A stretch of DNA of 15,338 nucleotides from an uncultured bacterium. Lineage in GTDB: Bacteria > Patescibacteriota > CALEFQ01. The notes under the pieces were generated by a model. It worked only from the letters and a program-made list of their open reading frames with translations, did no database searches and was not told the DNA's origin. The stretch is taken from assembly GCA_937877125.1 (NCBI GenBank), contig CALEFQ010000102.1:1-15338 (forward strand), read 5' to 3'. The position numbers and the translations under genes are program-made. Of this stretch, positions 1-5,399 are shown in pieces. Each line of letters starts with the position of its first letter. Position 1 is the first letter of the stretch.

Positions 1-2
1 GG

Positions 3-203
3 CTTTTATTCTTTTATTCATTAGGTCTGGTTTTGCCGTTAATCGCGGTCAGCCTCGGGGCCGATCGGGCGCGACGTTTTTTGTCAGGCCGCACGAAATG
101 GTTTAAAATAATAAATATGCTGGCGGGAGTGATTCTAGTGGTAGTTGGGATCTTGTTGTTGACCGGAAATTTTTCCCGGTGGCTTAGCTTTTTCGGCGGT
201 TAA
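3..203 (+). CDS. CcdA-like cytochrome c biogenesis/thiol transport membrane protein, C-terminal fragment
   Basis: Partial gene, open at the left edge; the last 66 codons run to a TAA at 201-203. The visible protein is strongly hydrophobic. One membrane segment with LGLVLPLIAVSLGADRARRF is followed by a short basic loop and a final helix (NMLAGVILVVVGILLLTG). This arrangement of the last two helices, ending in a GVILxxxGILLLTG pattern, is typical of the C-terminus of CcdA/DsbD-type proteins. Those proteins carry electrons from cytoplasmic thioredoxin across the membrane to extracytoplasmic thiol proteins. The catalytic cysteines would lie in the missing part, so the call rests on the tail only. 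A membrane-anchored DsbA-like protein at 10583-11281 would be a plausible redox partner, although it is not linked to this operon. The next gene starts 17 bases after the stop. Confidence 0.6.
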   Translation, partial: LLFFYSLGLVLPLIAVSLGADRARRFLSGRTKWFKIINMLAGVILVVVGILLLTGNFSRWLSFFGG

Positions 204-220
204 TTATTAATTAAAATTAT

Positions 221-754
221 ATGCGAGGTTCAGCCGGTAAAACTAAAGTCGGTTTGCTTCTTATTGTTTTAGCTTTAGTCGTAGTCGTTTTAGGTTTGAC
301 CTGGGTGGTGATCAGGTATCAGGAGGGAAATTCTTCGGCGACTGCGGTTTCGGAAAGTTCGGCACCGCTAGCATCGGTCACAGCTACGCCGACGGCAAGC
401 CAGCCGTCCCGAGGATACCGGACGACATTGACCGATGTGTCCGGAGAAGATGTCGTAGGGGAATTATCGAAAAAGTCGTCAGCCCCCGACGATAAGCAAT
501 TTCTTATCTCGGTTAAATTACCGGCCTTGTCTGGCGATGGCCGATACGGCGCCTGGCTGGTCCAATCAGAAGGAACGGAAAAGAGGTTCTTGGGCGAGTT
601 GACTTTGTCCGGACAGGATTTTACTTTGGAATACTCCCTAGAGGAAGTGGCGGAACAATTTGATAAAATTATTGTGGTCAGCGGCCCTAATCCGGATCAG
701 GCGACGGACAATGTGGTAGCGACTGGCGTTATTGGCAGTCAGTTGTTGTTATAA
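221..754 (+). CDS. Membrane-anchored hypothetical protein
   Basis: A 177-residue protein that I cannot assign to a named family. Residues about 10-32 form a single hydrophobic helix after a short basic start (MRGSAGKTK), so the chain is probably anchored with its C-terminus outside. Residues 35-65 are a Ser/Thr/Ala/Pro-rich linker. Residues about 70-177 look like a compact beta-rich domain (YGAWLVQSEG, FLGELTLSGQDFTLEYSLEE, KIIVVSG). The order 'short strand, LGELTLSG, then a final strand' faintly recalls the C-terminal domain of RskA-type anti-sigma factors, but this is only a resemblance. The start is preceded by an A/T-rich leader without a Shine-Dalgarno motif. It lies 17 bases after the CcdA-like gene and is probably co-transcribed with it. 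Confidence 0.7.
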   Translation: MRGSAGKTKVGLLLIVLALVVVVLGLTWVVIRYQEGNSSATAVSESSAPLASVTATPTASQPSRGYRTTLTDVSGEDVVGELSKKSSAPDDKQFLISVKLPALSGDGRYGAWLVQSEGTEKRFLGELTLSGQDFTLEYSLEEVAEQFDKIIVVSGPNPDQATDNVVATGVIGSQLLL

Positions 755-757
755 TTT

Positions 758-786
758 TTGACAAAACGCCAGACTTGTGATACTAT
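758..786 (+). promoter_or_regulatory. Sigma-70 type promoter for the 817 gene
   Basis: TTGACA (758-763), a 17-base spacer and TACTAT (781-786). The predicted transcription start is about 793, giving a leader of about 24 bases before the ATG at 817. Confidence 0.75.
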
Positions 787-816
787 TTTACGGTCAAGTC
801 ACCTAAGAAATAACTT

Positions 817-1452
817 ATGAAAAACCTGATTTTTTTAGGCGCGGTTACCATTGCGGTGGTCGGAACCATCGCCATTGCTTCGCAATTTTTAAGCGGTTCG
901 GAATTTAAGTTATCCGGTTTACGTGCCAGTGGCAGTGATTTATTGCGCCAGGCGAAGCCGGGGACTGGTAGTGCCGAGTCCGGCAATCCAAATTTGGTCG
1001 AAGAAGAAGTTTATCGGCAGTGGTCCATGTTTAGCAATGATGAATATCGGCTGACTTTGCGTTATCCGCCAGAGTTGACAGTTAATTCTTCCGCGGTCCA
1101 GCTGCTTTCCGCTCAGCCGACGACAACCTTGGTCCAGCTTATCAAACATGGTTCCGCCAATAGCCGGGGAACTTCCATCACGGTCCAAGTCCAGGATATC
1201 GGAGAAAAGAGCCTGGATCAGATCGTGGCGGAATTCAACGGGGGAAAAATTTTGTTCAAACAAGAGACTACGGTTGACGGCATCCGAGCGTTGCGCCTCT
1301 GGGTGCAGAGCCCCTTGGAAGAGAGCGATCAATTGCAAGAAGACTATCTATTTGTGAAAAAGGACAATTATCTCTTCACCTTCAGCTCGGTGGGTGATGA
1401 AAACCGCGCGCAATTTGAAAAAATCATAAAAACCGTCACGTTATCCTATTAA
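817..1452 (+). CDS. Exported or membrane-anchored hypothetical protein (possible PsbP/LpqN-like fold)
   Basis: A 211-residue protein with one N-terminal hydrophobic segment (residues about 3-25: LIFLGAVTIAVVGTIAIASQF) acting as a signal anchor. A low-complexity linker (about 30-60) follows, then a folded domain. The domain opens with WSMFSNDEYRLTLRYPPEL and alternates strands and helices to the end (DYLFVKKDNYLFTFSSVGDE, then a final helix FEKIIKTV). The opening 'W..F.N..Y.L.YP' pattern and the closing 'YLFTFS..... F..I..TV' pattern are common to extracytoplasmic PsbP/LpqN-like alpha/beta domains. That assignment is tentative and I claim no function. It has its own strong promoter and is followed 42 bases later by the ferredoxin gene, probably in the same transcript. 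No Shine-Dalgarno motif is visible. Confidence 0.75.
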   Translation: MKNLIFLGAVTIAVVGTIAIASQFLSGSEFKLSGLRASGSDLLRQAKPGTGSAESGNPNLVEEEVYRQWSMFSNDEYRLTLRYPPELTVNSSAVQLLSAQPTTTLVQLIKHGSANSRGTSITVQVQDIGEKSLDQIVAEFNGGKILFKQETTVDGIRALRLWVQSPLEESDQLQEDYLFVKKDNYLFTFSSVGDENRAQFEKIIKTVTLSY

Positions 1453-1494
1453 ATATTAACGAGCCGTTCGCACCGGCCATTTTCTAAAACAAAC

Positions 1495-1692
1495 ATGAAA
1501 AAACCCGTCATCAATCCGCGCGAGAATTGCATTAGTTGCGGCAATTGCCAATCCGTGGCTCCGACGGTATTCCGGATAGGGGCGGACGGCAAGGCGGAAG
1601 TGATCAATTCTCCGGATTACGCTCCCGAGACAGATGCCATCGATCGGGCCATTCGGGAATGCCCGGTTCAGATTATCAGCTGGCAGGAATAA
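1495..1692 (+). CDS. Single-cluster [4Fe-4S] ferredoxin
   Basis: A 65-residue ferredoxin. Cys12-x2-Cys15-x2-Cys18 near the N-terminus and Cys56-Pro57 near the C-terminus give the four ligands for one [4Fe-4S] cluster. The pattern matches the small monocluster ferredoxins (Fer4_13/Fer4_15 type), and the length is normal for them. It should act as a soluble cytoplasmic one-electron carrier; its partner enzymes are not in this window. There is no second CxxCxxC set, so it is not a bacterial two-cluster ferredoxin. The start is the first ATG, with an A-rich leader (TAAAACAAAC) and no Shine-Dalgarno motif. It is the last gene of the plus-strand block and runs directly into a bidirectional terminator. 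Confidence 0.9.
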   Translation: MKKPVINPRENCISCGNCQSVAPTVFRIGADGKAEVINSPDYAPETDAIDRAIRECPVQIISWQE

Positions 1693-1730
1693 ATTAAAAA
1701 GACGCGTTCTTCAGTTCGCGTCTTTTTAAT
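1693..1730. terminator. Bidirectional intrinsic terminator
   Basis: Perfect 14-bp stem ATTAAAAAGACGCG (1693-1706) / CGCGTCTTTTTAAT (1717-1730) with a 10-base loop. It has an A-run on the left arm and a T-run on the right arm, so it can stop the ferredoxin transcript (plus strand) and the convergent infC-rpmI-rplT transcript (minus strand). Confidence 0.9.
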
Positions 1731-1738
1731 TTGCCGGA

Positions 1739-2089
1739 TTATTTTTGGCCGGCTTCTTTGATGATCGCTTTGAGCGCTTCCGGTTCTTCACTGGCCATTT
1801 CCGACAGCATTTTCCGATTCAAAGTTATTTTCGATTTTTTAAGTTGATTGATAAACAGGCTGTACCGAGTGCCTTCGGCGCGCAGTAGGGCGTTGAGCCG
1901 GGCTTCCCAAAGGGAGCGTAAAAAGCGCTTGCGAACTTTGCGGCCGTAGTAAGCCCGTTTGCCGGCCCAGACGGTAGCTTCTTTCGCCCGTTTGATCAGT
2001 TTCTTGCGGCCGTGGATGAAACCGCGTGCCCGCTTGAGGATGTTCTTCTTGCGTTTTTTGGAGAAAACGCCGCGTTTTACTCTAGCCAT
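1739..2089 (-). CDS. rplT: 50S ribosomal protein L20
   Basis: A 116-residue, very basic protein that matches bL20 over its full length. The N-terminal basic helix (MARVKRGVFSKKRKKNILKR, then GFIHGRKKLIKRAKEA) is followed by the conserved YYGRKVRKRFLRSLWEARLNALLR core and the C-terminal globular part (INQLKKSKITLNRKMLSEMA). L20 binds 23S rRNA early in assembly of the large subunit. It is the last gene of the infC-rpmI-rplT operon, starting 4 bases after the rpmI stop, and ends at the bidirectional terminator. The pheS/pheT genes that often follow in other bacteria are absent here. The start lacks a Shine-Dalgarno motif (AAATAACTAT before the ATG). No L20 repressor-binding leader was recognised. 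Confidence 0.98.
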   Translation of the reverse strand: MARVKRGVFSKKRKKNILKRARGFIHGRKKLIKRAKEATVWAGKRAYYGRKVRKRFLRSLWEARLNALLRAEGTRYSLFINQLKKSKITLNRKMLSEMASEEPEALKAIIKEAGQK

Positions 2090-2093
2090 ATAG

Positions 2094-2276
2094 TTATTTC
2101 AGCAATGCTTTAAGCGTCTTAAAATTTTCTTTGGCGACCTGATAAGGGCGTCGTTTCTTGCGGGAAGCCTGGCCGTTTTCTCGGGTATTAAAATGATCCT
2201 GGGAAGCATAGCGATGCATGATTTTCCCGGTGCCGGTCTTTTTGAAGCGTTTGGCGGTGCTGCTGTTTGGTTTCAT
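2094..2276 (-). CDS. rpmI: 50S ribosomal protein L35
   Basis: A 60-residue basic protein matching bL35: MKPNSSTAKRFKKTGTGKI, then HRYASQDHFNTRENGQASRKKRRP. The usual family opening is MPKMKTHsgAaKRFk, so here the first residues are slightly shortened, while the total length is within the family range. It is a structural component of the large subunit. It sits between infC (6-base gap) and rplT (4-base gap), the canonical order for this operon, so translation is probably coupled. The leader before its ATG (CAATAAACCTCC) has no Shine-Dalgarno motif, which fits translational coupling to infC. Confidence 0.97.
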   Translation of the reverse strand: MKPNSSTAKRFKKTGTGKIMHRYASQDHFNTRENGQASRKKRRPYQVAKENFKTLKALLK

Positions 2277-2282
2277 GGAGGT

Positions 2283-2849
2283 TTATTGCGGTGAATTAGT
2301 ATTGTTATCTCGATCCGCGGTTAAGACAGTGACAATCCCGAAGCCGATGAACTTGGGCTGCTGAACAATGACTGTCTTCGTTTTTATCATATTCTTGATG
2401 AAATCGTCAAGCCTTTCAAAGGCCATTTGTTTTTGTCCTTTTTCTCGGCCGCGCAGGACTAATTCTATTTTAAGCCGATGACCTTCTTTGAGAAATTTAG
2501 TTGCCTGGTCCGCTTTGAACTGCAAATCGTGTTCGCCGGTGCGATAGCCGATCCGAATTCCCTTGGTTTCGATTTTTTTTGATTTGGCGCGTGATTTTTT
2601 CTGCTGTTTGATCAGGCGGTACTGGTATTGGCCGTAATTCATCAGCTTGGCGATCGGCGGTTTGGCCGCGGAAGCTACTTCGACCAGGTCGAGATTTTTT
2701 TCGCGGGCGATTTTTTGGGCTTCGCCCAATTTCAGGACGCCTAATTGTTTGCCTGCCTCATCGATGACTTTTAATTCCGGGGCGGTGATCTCCCGGTTAA
2801 CCCGGATTTTTTTACTCGTTAAAATGGTTTTGATCTCGTGCGTCATCAT
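2283..2849 (-). CDS. infC: Translation initiation factor IF-3
   Basis: A 188-residue protein with both IF-3 domains. The N-terminal domain (about residues 16-85) contains RVNREITAPELKVIDEAGKQ, LGVLKLGEAQKIAREKNLDL and PPIAKLMNYGQYQY. A lysine-rich linker helix (KQQKKSRAKSKK) follows, then the C-terminal domain (about 95-178) with KGIRIGYRTGEHDLQFKA, KFLKEGHRLKIELVLRGRE and the C-terminal strands. IF-3 binds the 30S subunit, prevents premature 50S joining and checks the start codon and initiator tRNA. Two ATGs stand in tandem. The GGGAG motif is only one base from the first (2849) but four bases from the second (2846), so 2846 may be the true start. Many bacteria use a rare start codon for autoregulation here; a normal ATG is present in this gene. 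Confidence 0.97.
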   Translation of the reverse strand: MMTHEIKTILTSKKIRVNREITAPELKVIDEAGKQLGVLKLGEAQKIAREKNLDLVEVASAAKPPIAKLMNYGQYQYRLIKQQKKSRAKSKKIETKGIRIGYRTGEHDLQFKADQATKFLKEGHRLKIELVLRGREKGQKQMAFERLDDFIKNMIKTKTVIVQQPKFIGFGIVTVLTADRDNNTNSPQ

Positions 2850-2850
2850 T

Positions 2851-2877
2851 CTCCCGCCGTTTTTAGGACGGGCAGGG
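2851..2877 (-). promoter_or_regulatory. Shine-Dalgarno motif of infC in a short hairpin
   Basis: On the minus strand GGGAG lies just before the infC start. It can pair with an upstream CCC as TCCC-tgc-CCGT-cctaaaa-ACGG-c-GGGA, two 4-bp helices around small loops. It is one of very few recognisable ribosome-binding motifs in the window. Sequestration is an inference from the pairing. Confidence 0.4.
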
Positions 2878-2905
2878 AAGAGCCGATGCGCGATAACTTA
2901 TTAGA

Positions 2906-3016
2906 AATTTCAAATATCAAATAACCAATATCCAATAAAATTCAAAATCCAATTGTTGAAACAGATAAAATTGCGGATTGAATTTTATTGGATATTTGAG
3001 ATTGGTTATTTAATTT
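2906..3016. repeat. Long imperfect inverted repeat built of 7-bp units
   Basis: The left arm (2906-2954) reads as consecutive heptamers AATTTCA, AATATCA, AATAACC, AATATCC, AATAAAA, TTCAAAA, TCCAATT. The right arm (2975-3016) reads GGATTGA, ATTTTAT, TGGATAT, TTGAGAT, TGGTTAT, TTAATTT and is largely the reverse complement of the left arm. The right arm carries an extra TTGAGAT unit, so the arms differ by whole-unit gain or loss. It lies between the tmRNA 3' end and infC, both on the minus strand. It may shape tmRNA 3' processing or transcription into infC. No other terminator is seen there and no convincing infC promoter was found. Confidence 0.75.
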
Positions 3017-3020
3017 TCAT

Positions 3021-3407
3021 TGGTGGAGATGGGGGGAGTTGAACCCCCGTCTGAATATCCGCGACTAATCACGTTTACTAGTTTAGCCCGCTTGCTTTTT
3101 TCAGCTCCGGCCTAGAAAACGAGCGAAATAACCGGCGCCCAGTCCTTTTTTTTTCGATGTCAGATTAAGGACAAATCCGTCATCTACTCCTGAAAAATAT
3201 AATACCTCAATCTCAGCTCTCAGGTCAGCTAAGCGAGATAGCCGTCGATATTAAGCGACAGCCGGTGCAAAGGAAGGAGCAAAAGCCGCCTTCACGTTGC
3301 TGATAAATGATTTGACACTTATCGATACCAAGGTGGTTTAACGAGACTCTTGGTGACGCTCGACTGGTGTGATGAGCTTTAGATATCCATCGATGCCTGG
3401 CATCCCC
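3021..3407 (-). ncRNA. ssrA: tmRNA (transfer-messenger RNA)
   Basis: About 387 nt. The 5' end GGGGATG (3407-3401) pairs with CATCTCC near the 3' end, giving a 7-bp acceptor stem with a G3-U70 wobble, the alanine identity element. The discriminator A and an encoded CCA follow (3021-3024). The T-arm is GGGGG-TTCAACT-CCCCC. Inside, an open frame ending in TAA at 3253-3251 encodes NVKAAFAPSFAPAVA, a plausible degradation tag ending in the hydrophobic/Ala pattern of SsrA tags. The resume codon is probably AGC (3301-3299) or the AAC after it; the usual GCA is not in frame. The region after the tag can form several stems, as expected for pseudoknots. tmRNA with SmpB and EF-Tu frees ribosomes stalled on broken mRNAs and tags the product. 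The gene is 63 bases downstream of smpB. Confidence 0.95.
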
Positions 3408-3415
3408 GGAAAATA

Positions 3416-3443
3416 AGTCAAAAGTCAAAGGTAAAAAGTCAAA
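3416..3443. repeat. Heptamer array AGTCAAA between smpB and tmRNA
   Basis: Four adjacent 7-bp units: AGTCAAA (3416-3422), AGTCAAA (3423-3429), GGTAAAA (3430-3436), AGTCAAA (3437-3443). The units match those in the hairpin at 12545-12608. The array occupies the position where a tmRNA promoter would be expected, but no clean -35/-10 pair was found. The tmRNA may be made by read-through from smpB. Confidence 0.8.
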
Positions 3444-3470
3444 AATTTGATGAAAGCATGTTGTTAAGGT

Positions 3471-3944
3471 TCAAGCTTTGTGACGTAGCACCCGGCGGAT
3501 ATTGGCTTCATCTTCACGTTTTTTCATATCCTGGCGCTTATCATACTTCTTTTTGCCTCGTCCCAAACCGAAGCTAATCTTTATTTTGCCTCTTTTACTA
3601 TATACTGTCAAGGGGATAGTCGTCAAGCCTTTTTCCTGCTTTTTCCCGATCAATTGGCGGATTTCTGACTTTTTTAGTAATAATTTTCGGGAGCGCAGCG
3701 GGTCATAGGGGATGTTTTTGTTTGCCTTTGCGTAGCGTGGTATCGAGGCATTAATCAGCCAGACACTGGGCAATTTGGCGCCGTTTTTATCTTGTTTTAA
3801 AACGATGTAGCTTCCGGCTAAGCTGATTTGTCCCTCGCGAATAGACTTTACTTCCAGGCCTTTTAAGACTAAACCAGCCTCGAATTTCTCCAGGATTTCG
3901 TAGTCAAAAAAAGCCCGCTTATTTTTGGCCAAAGTATCACCCAT
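3471..3944 (-). CDS. smpB: SsrA-binding protein SmpB
   Basis: A 157-residue protein matching SmpB throughout: NKRAFFDYEILEKFEAGLVL, then GLEVKSIREGQISLAGSYIV, the RSRKLLLKKSEIRQLIGK segment, and TTIPLTVYSKRGKIKISFGLGRGKKKYDKR. It ends in the basic tail DMKKREDEANIRRVLRHKA. SmpB is an OB-fold protein that binds the tRNA-like part of tmRNA and mimics the anticodon arm; its C-terminal tail enters the mRNA channel of stalled ribosomes. It lies immediately upstream of the tmRNA gene on the same strand, a natural pairing. The start at 3944 coincides with the predicted transcription start, so the mRNA may be leaderless. A GAGG is present but only one base from the ATG. Confidence 0.97.
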   Translation of the reverse strand: MGDTLAKNKRAFFDYEILEKFEAGLVLKGLEVKSIREGQISLAGSYIVLKQDKNGAKLPSVWLINASIPRYAKANKNIPYDPLRSRKLLLKKSEIRQLIGKKQEKGLTTIPLTVYSKRGKIKISFGLGRGKKKYDKRQDMKKREDEANIRRVLRHKA

Positions 3945-3950
3945 GCCTCT

Positions 3951-3979
3951 ATCTTAATTTTTTTTCGTTAAAAAGTCTA
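3951..3979 (-). promoter_or_regulatory. Promoter for smpB
   Basis: Read on the minus strand: TAGACT (3979-3974), a 17-base spacer, TAAGAT (3956-3951). The predicted transcription start falls at about 3944, the A of the smpB ATG. Confidence 0.5.
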
Positions 3980-3993
3980 ATTTTAGCCTTCAT

Positions 3994-4022
3994 TTGACAT
4001 AAAGCCTGATAATCGGTATACT
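3994..4022 (+). promoter_or_regulatory. Sigma-70 type promoter for the M24 peptidase gene
   Basis: TTGACA (3994-3999), a 17-base spacer, TATACT (4017-4022). The predicted transcription start is about 4029, only about 8 bases before the ATG at 4037. It faces away from the smpB promoter in the same 92-base gap. Confidence 0.8.
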
Positions 4023-4036
4023 TCCGGTAATATTTT

Positions 4037-5143
4037 ATGAATGACCGCGTCAAATTACTGCGTCAGCAAATGGCCCGACGGAAGTTGGCTGTTTTTTTAG
4101 TGACGAAATCGGAAAGCGTTCGCTGGCTGAGCGGTTATACCGGCCAAGACAGCGCCACGCTCCTGGTGACTCCCCGCCGCAAATTTTTGATGATTATGCA
4201 GGCGTCGTATCGTCAGGCCTGCCGGGAAGCTAAAGGTTGGCAGGTGGTGAATCTTAATGCCAATCCTCGTAAAATTATTAGCCAAACTTTCAAAAAATGC
4301 CCGGGTCAGCGATTGGGCTTCGAAGAAACCATCCCGTTTAATGATTTAGCCCTGTATAAGCGGTTAGACGGTAATAACCGCCGTCATTATATCGCGACCG
4401 AGCATTTCGTAAAAATGTTGAGGATGATCAAGACGCCGGCGGAAATTAAACTGATTCGTCAGGCCTGCCAGATGACCGATGAGGGTTTTCGTTTCGCTTG
4501 CCGAATTTTGCGGCCGGGATTGACCGAGGCGGAATTGTCTTGGCGGCTGGAACGATTTCTACGCGACCGCGGCGCCGACCAGCGCGCTTTTCGCTTCGTG
4601 GTCAGCTTCGGCGTTAACACTTGCAGTTCTCATCACGAGGCCACTTCGCGTCGGCTCAAGCCCGGCGATATTATCCTTTTGGATTTCGGCATCAAGTATC
4701 GGGGATACGTTTCGGATATTACTAGGACCATGTTTTTTGGAAAACCTAATAAAAAATTAGCCGAAATCTATCATCATGTCTATCGTGTTCAGCAAGCCGC
4801 CTTGGCGTCGATTCGTCGCGGTATCACCGCTTGGGAGCTCCATCATTTGGTTGAAAATATGATGCGGACGGATTATCGCTGGGTGATTCCTCATGCGATT
4901 GGTCACGGGATCGGTCTGGAAGTCCATGAATTGCCTCATTTCGGCTGGAAAAAAGGATTAGGAACAAATATTCCCCTGGAACCGAACATGACTTTCACCA
5001 TTGAGCCTGGTATATATTTGCCTAAGCTGGGCGGCGTCCGTATTGAAGATGATGTCCTGATGACCACCCACGGGTATGAGCTATTGACCCGAGCGCCGAA
5101 GAAATTTGAAGAAATGATTATCTCGCCCCGGATTTCGCGTTAG
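4037..5143 (+). CDS. M24 family metallopeptidase (Xaa-Pro aminopeptidase/dipeptidase type)
   Basis: A 368-residue cytoplasmic peptidase with the two-domain architecture of Xaa-Pro aminopeptidases and prolidases. The N-terminal creatinase-like domain (about 1-125) includes FLVTKSESVRWLSGYTG. The C-terminal 'pita-bread' catalytic domain (about 130-368) has all five dinuclear metal ligands visible: Asp216 (LLDFG), Asp227 (SDITRT), His290 (GHGIGLEVHE), Glu323 (TIEPGIY) and Glu337 (VRIEDDV). His200 in the SSHHE motif corresponds to the substrate-binding histidine. It should remove residues next to proline in short peptides during protein turnover. Length is normal for PepQ/PepP-like enzymes; the sequence alone does not tell aminopeptidase from dipeptidase. 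It has a consensus promoter and a very short leader without a Shine-Dalgarno motif. Confidence 0.93.
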   Translation: MNDRVKLLRQQMARRKLAVFLVTKSESVRWLSGYTGQDSATLLVTPRRKFLMIMQASYRQACREAKGWQVVNLNANPRKIISQTFKKCPGQRLGFEETIPFNDLALYKRLDGNNRRHYIATEHFVKMLRMIKTPAEIKLIRQACQMTDEGFRFACRILRPGLTEAELSWRLERFLRDRGADQRAFRFVVSFGVNTCSSHHEATSRRLKPGDIILLDFGIKYRGYVSDITRTMFFGKPNKKLAEIYHHVYRVQQAALASIRRGITAWELHHLVENMMRTDYRWVIPHAIGHGIGLEVHELPHFGWKKGLGTNIPLEPNMTFTIEPGIYLPKLGGVRIEDDVLMTTHGYELLTRAPKKFEEMIISPRISR

Positions 5144-5159
5144 AGCCGCGTTGGCTGAT

Positions 5160-5188
5160 TTGACGGACAAAAAATATTCTGATAAATT
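5160..5188 (+). promoter_or_regulatory. Promoter of the 5195 small transcription unit
   Basis: TTGACG (5160-5165), a 17-base spacer, TAAATT (5183-5188). The predicted transcription start is about 5195, on the ATG of a 37-codon ORF. Confidence 0.55.
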
Positions 5189-5194
5189 ACGATC

Positions 5195-5308
5195 ATGATT
5201 AACTTAGCAATCGGCAGCAATCATCGTCAGATGAGCTCCGCCTATCAGGGTGGCCGCGTTTGTTTTTGGTCGATGACCATCCGTGCCGAGTTGCTGTATG
5301 ATTCCTGA
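5195..5308 (+). CDS. Possible small ORF (37 aa) or structured leader RNA
   Basis: ATG at 5195 opens a 37-codon frame ending in TGA at 5306-5308. The peptide begins MINLAIGSNHRQ and has no membrane segment and no lysine. The first residues loosely recall the start of ribose-5-phosphate isomerase B (IAIGSDHxG), but nothing after them does, so it could be a decayed remnant. What makes it notable is the setting: a promoter starts on its ATG and an intrinsic terminator lies 26 bases after its stop, so the unit is complete by itself. The same bases can form several hairpins (TCATC-gtca-GATGA, TGGTC-gat-GACCA, CCGCC/GGTGG). It may therefore instead be a small RNA or a regulatory leader of the downstream aminopeptidase. 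I do not recognise any known riboswitch motif. Confidence 0.3.
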   Translation: MINLAIGSNHRQMSSAYQGGRVCFWSMTIRAELLYDS

Positions 5309-5334
5309 TTTTTCGAAACTGATTATCGATACAG

Positions 5335-5359
5335 AGAGCTCGGCCCCGAGCTCTTTTTT
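5335..5359 (+). terminator. Intrinsic terminator (or attenuator) before the M29 gene
   Basis: AGAGCTCG / CGAGCTCT 8-bp stem (5335-5342 and 5347-5354) with a 4-base loop, followed by TTTTTT (5354-5359). It lies between the 5160 promoter and the aminopeptidase start at 5400. Since GAGCTC is self-complementary, the upstream copy at 5233-5238 could pair with the left arm and act as an antiterminator. Confidence 0.8.
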
Positions 5360-5399
5360 GTTCATCGGTATCAGATATGCAAATAAATCAATAAAAAAT

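Noticed and set aside
3225..3428. 67-aa minus-strand ORF
   Set aside because: It lies inside the tmRNA gene, in a frame other than the tag frame, and has no protein-like features.
3408..3450. CRISPR-like short repeats between smpB and tmRNA
   Set aside because: Units are 7 bp with no spacers and no cas genes are near; this is a heptamer array, not CRISPR.
5195..5308. Functional ribose-5-phosphate isomerase B
   Set aside because: Only the first few residues resemble RpiB. The frame is 37 codons and no continuation is seen in other frames.
5283..5399. Upstream GTG start adding 39 residues to the M29 peptidase
   Set aside because: The extension contains an intrinsic terminator and has no similarity to the family N-terminus.
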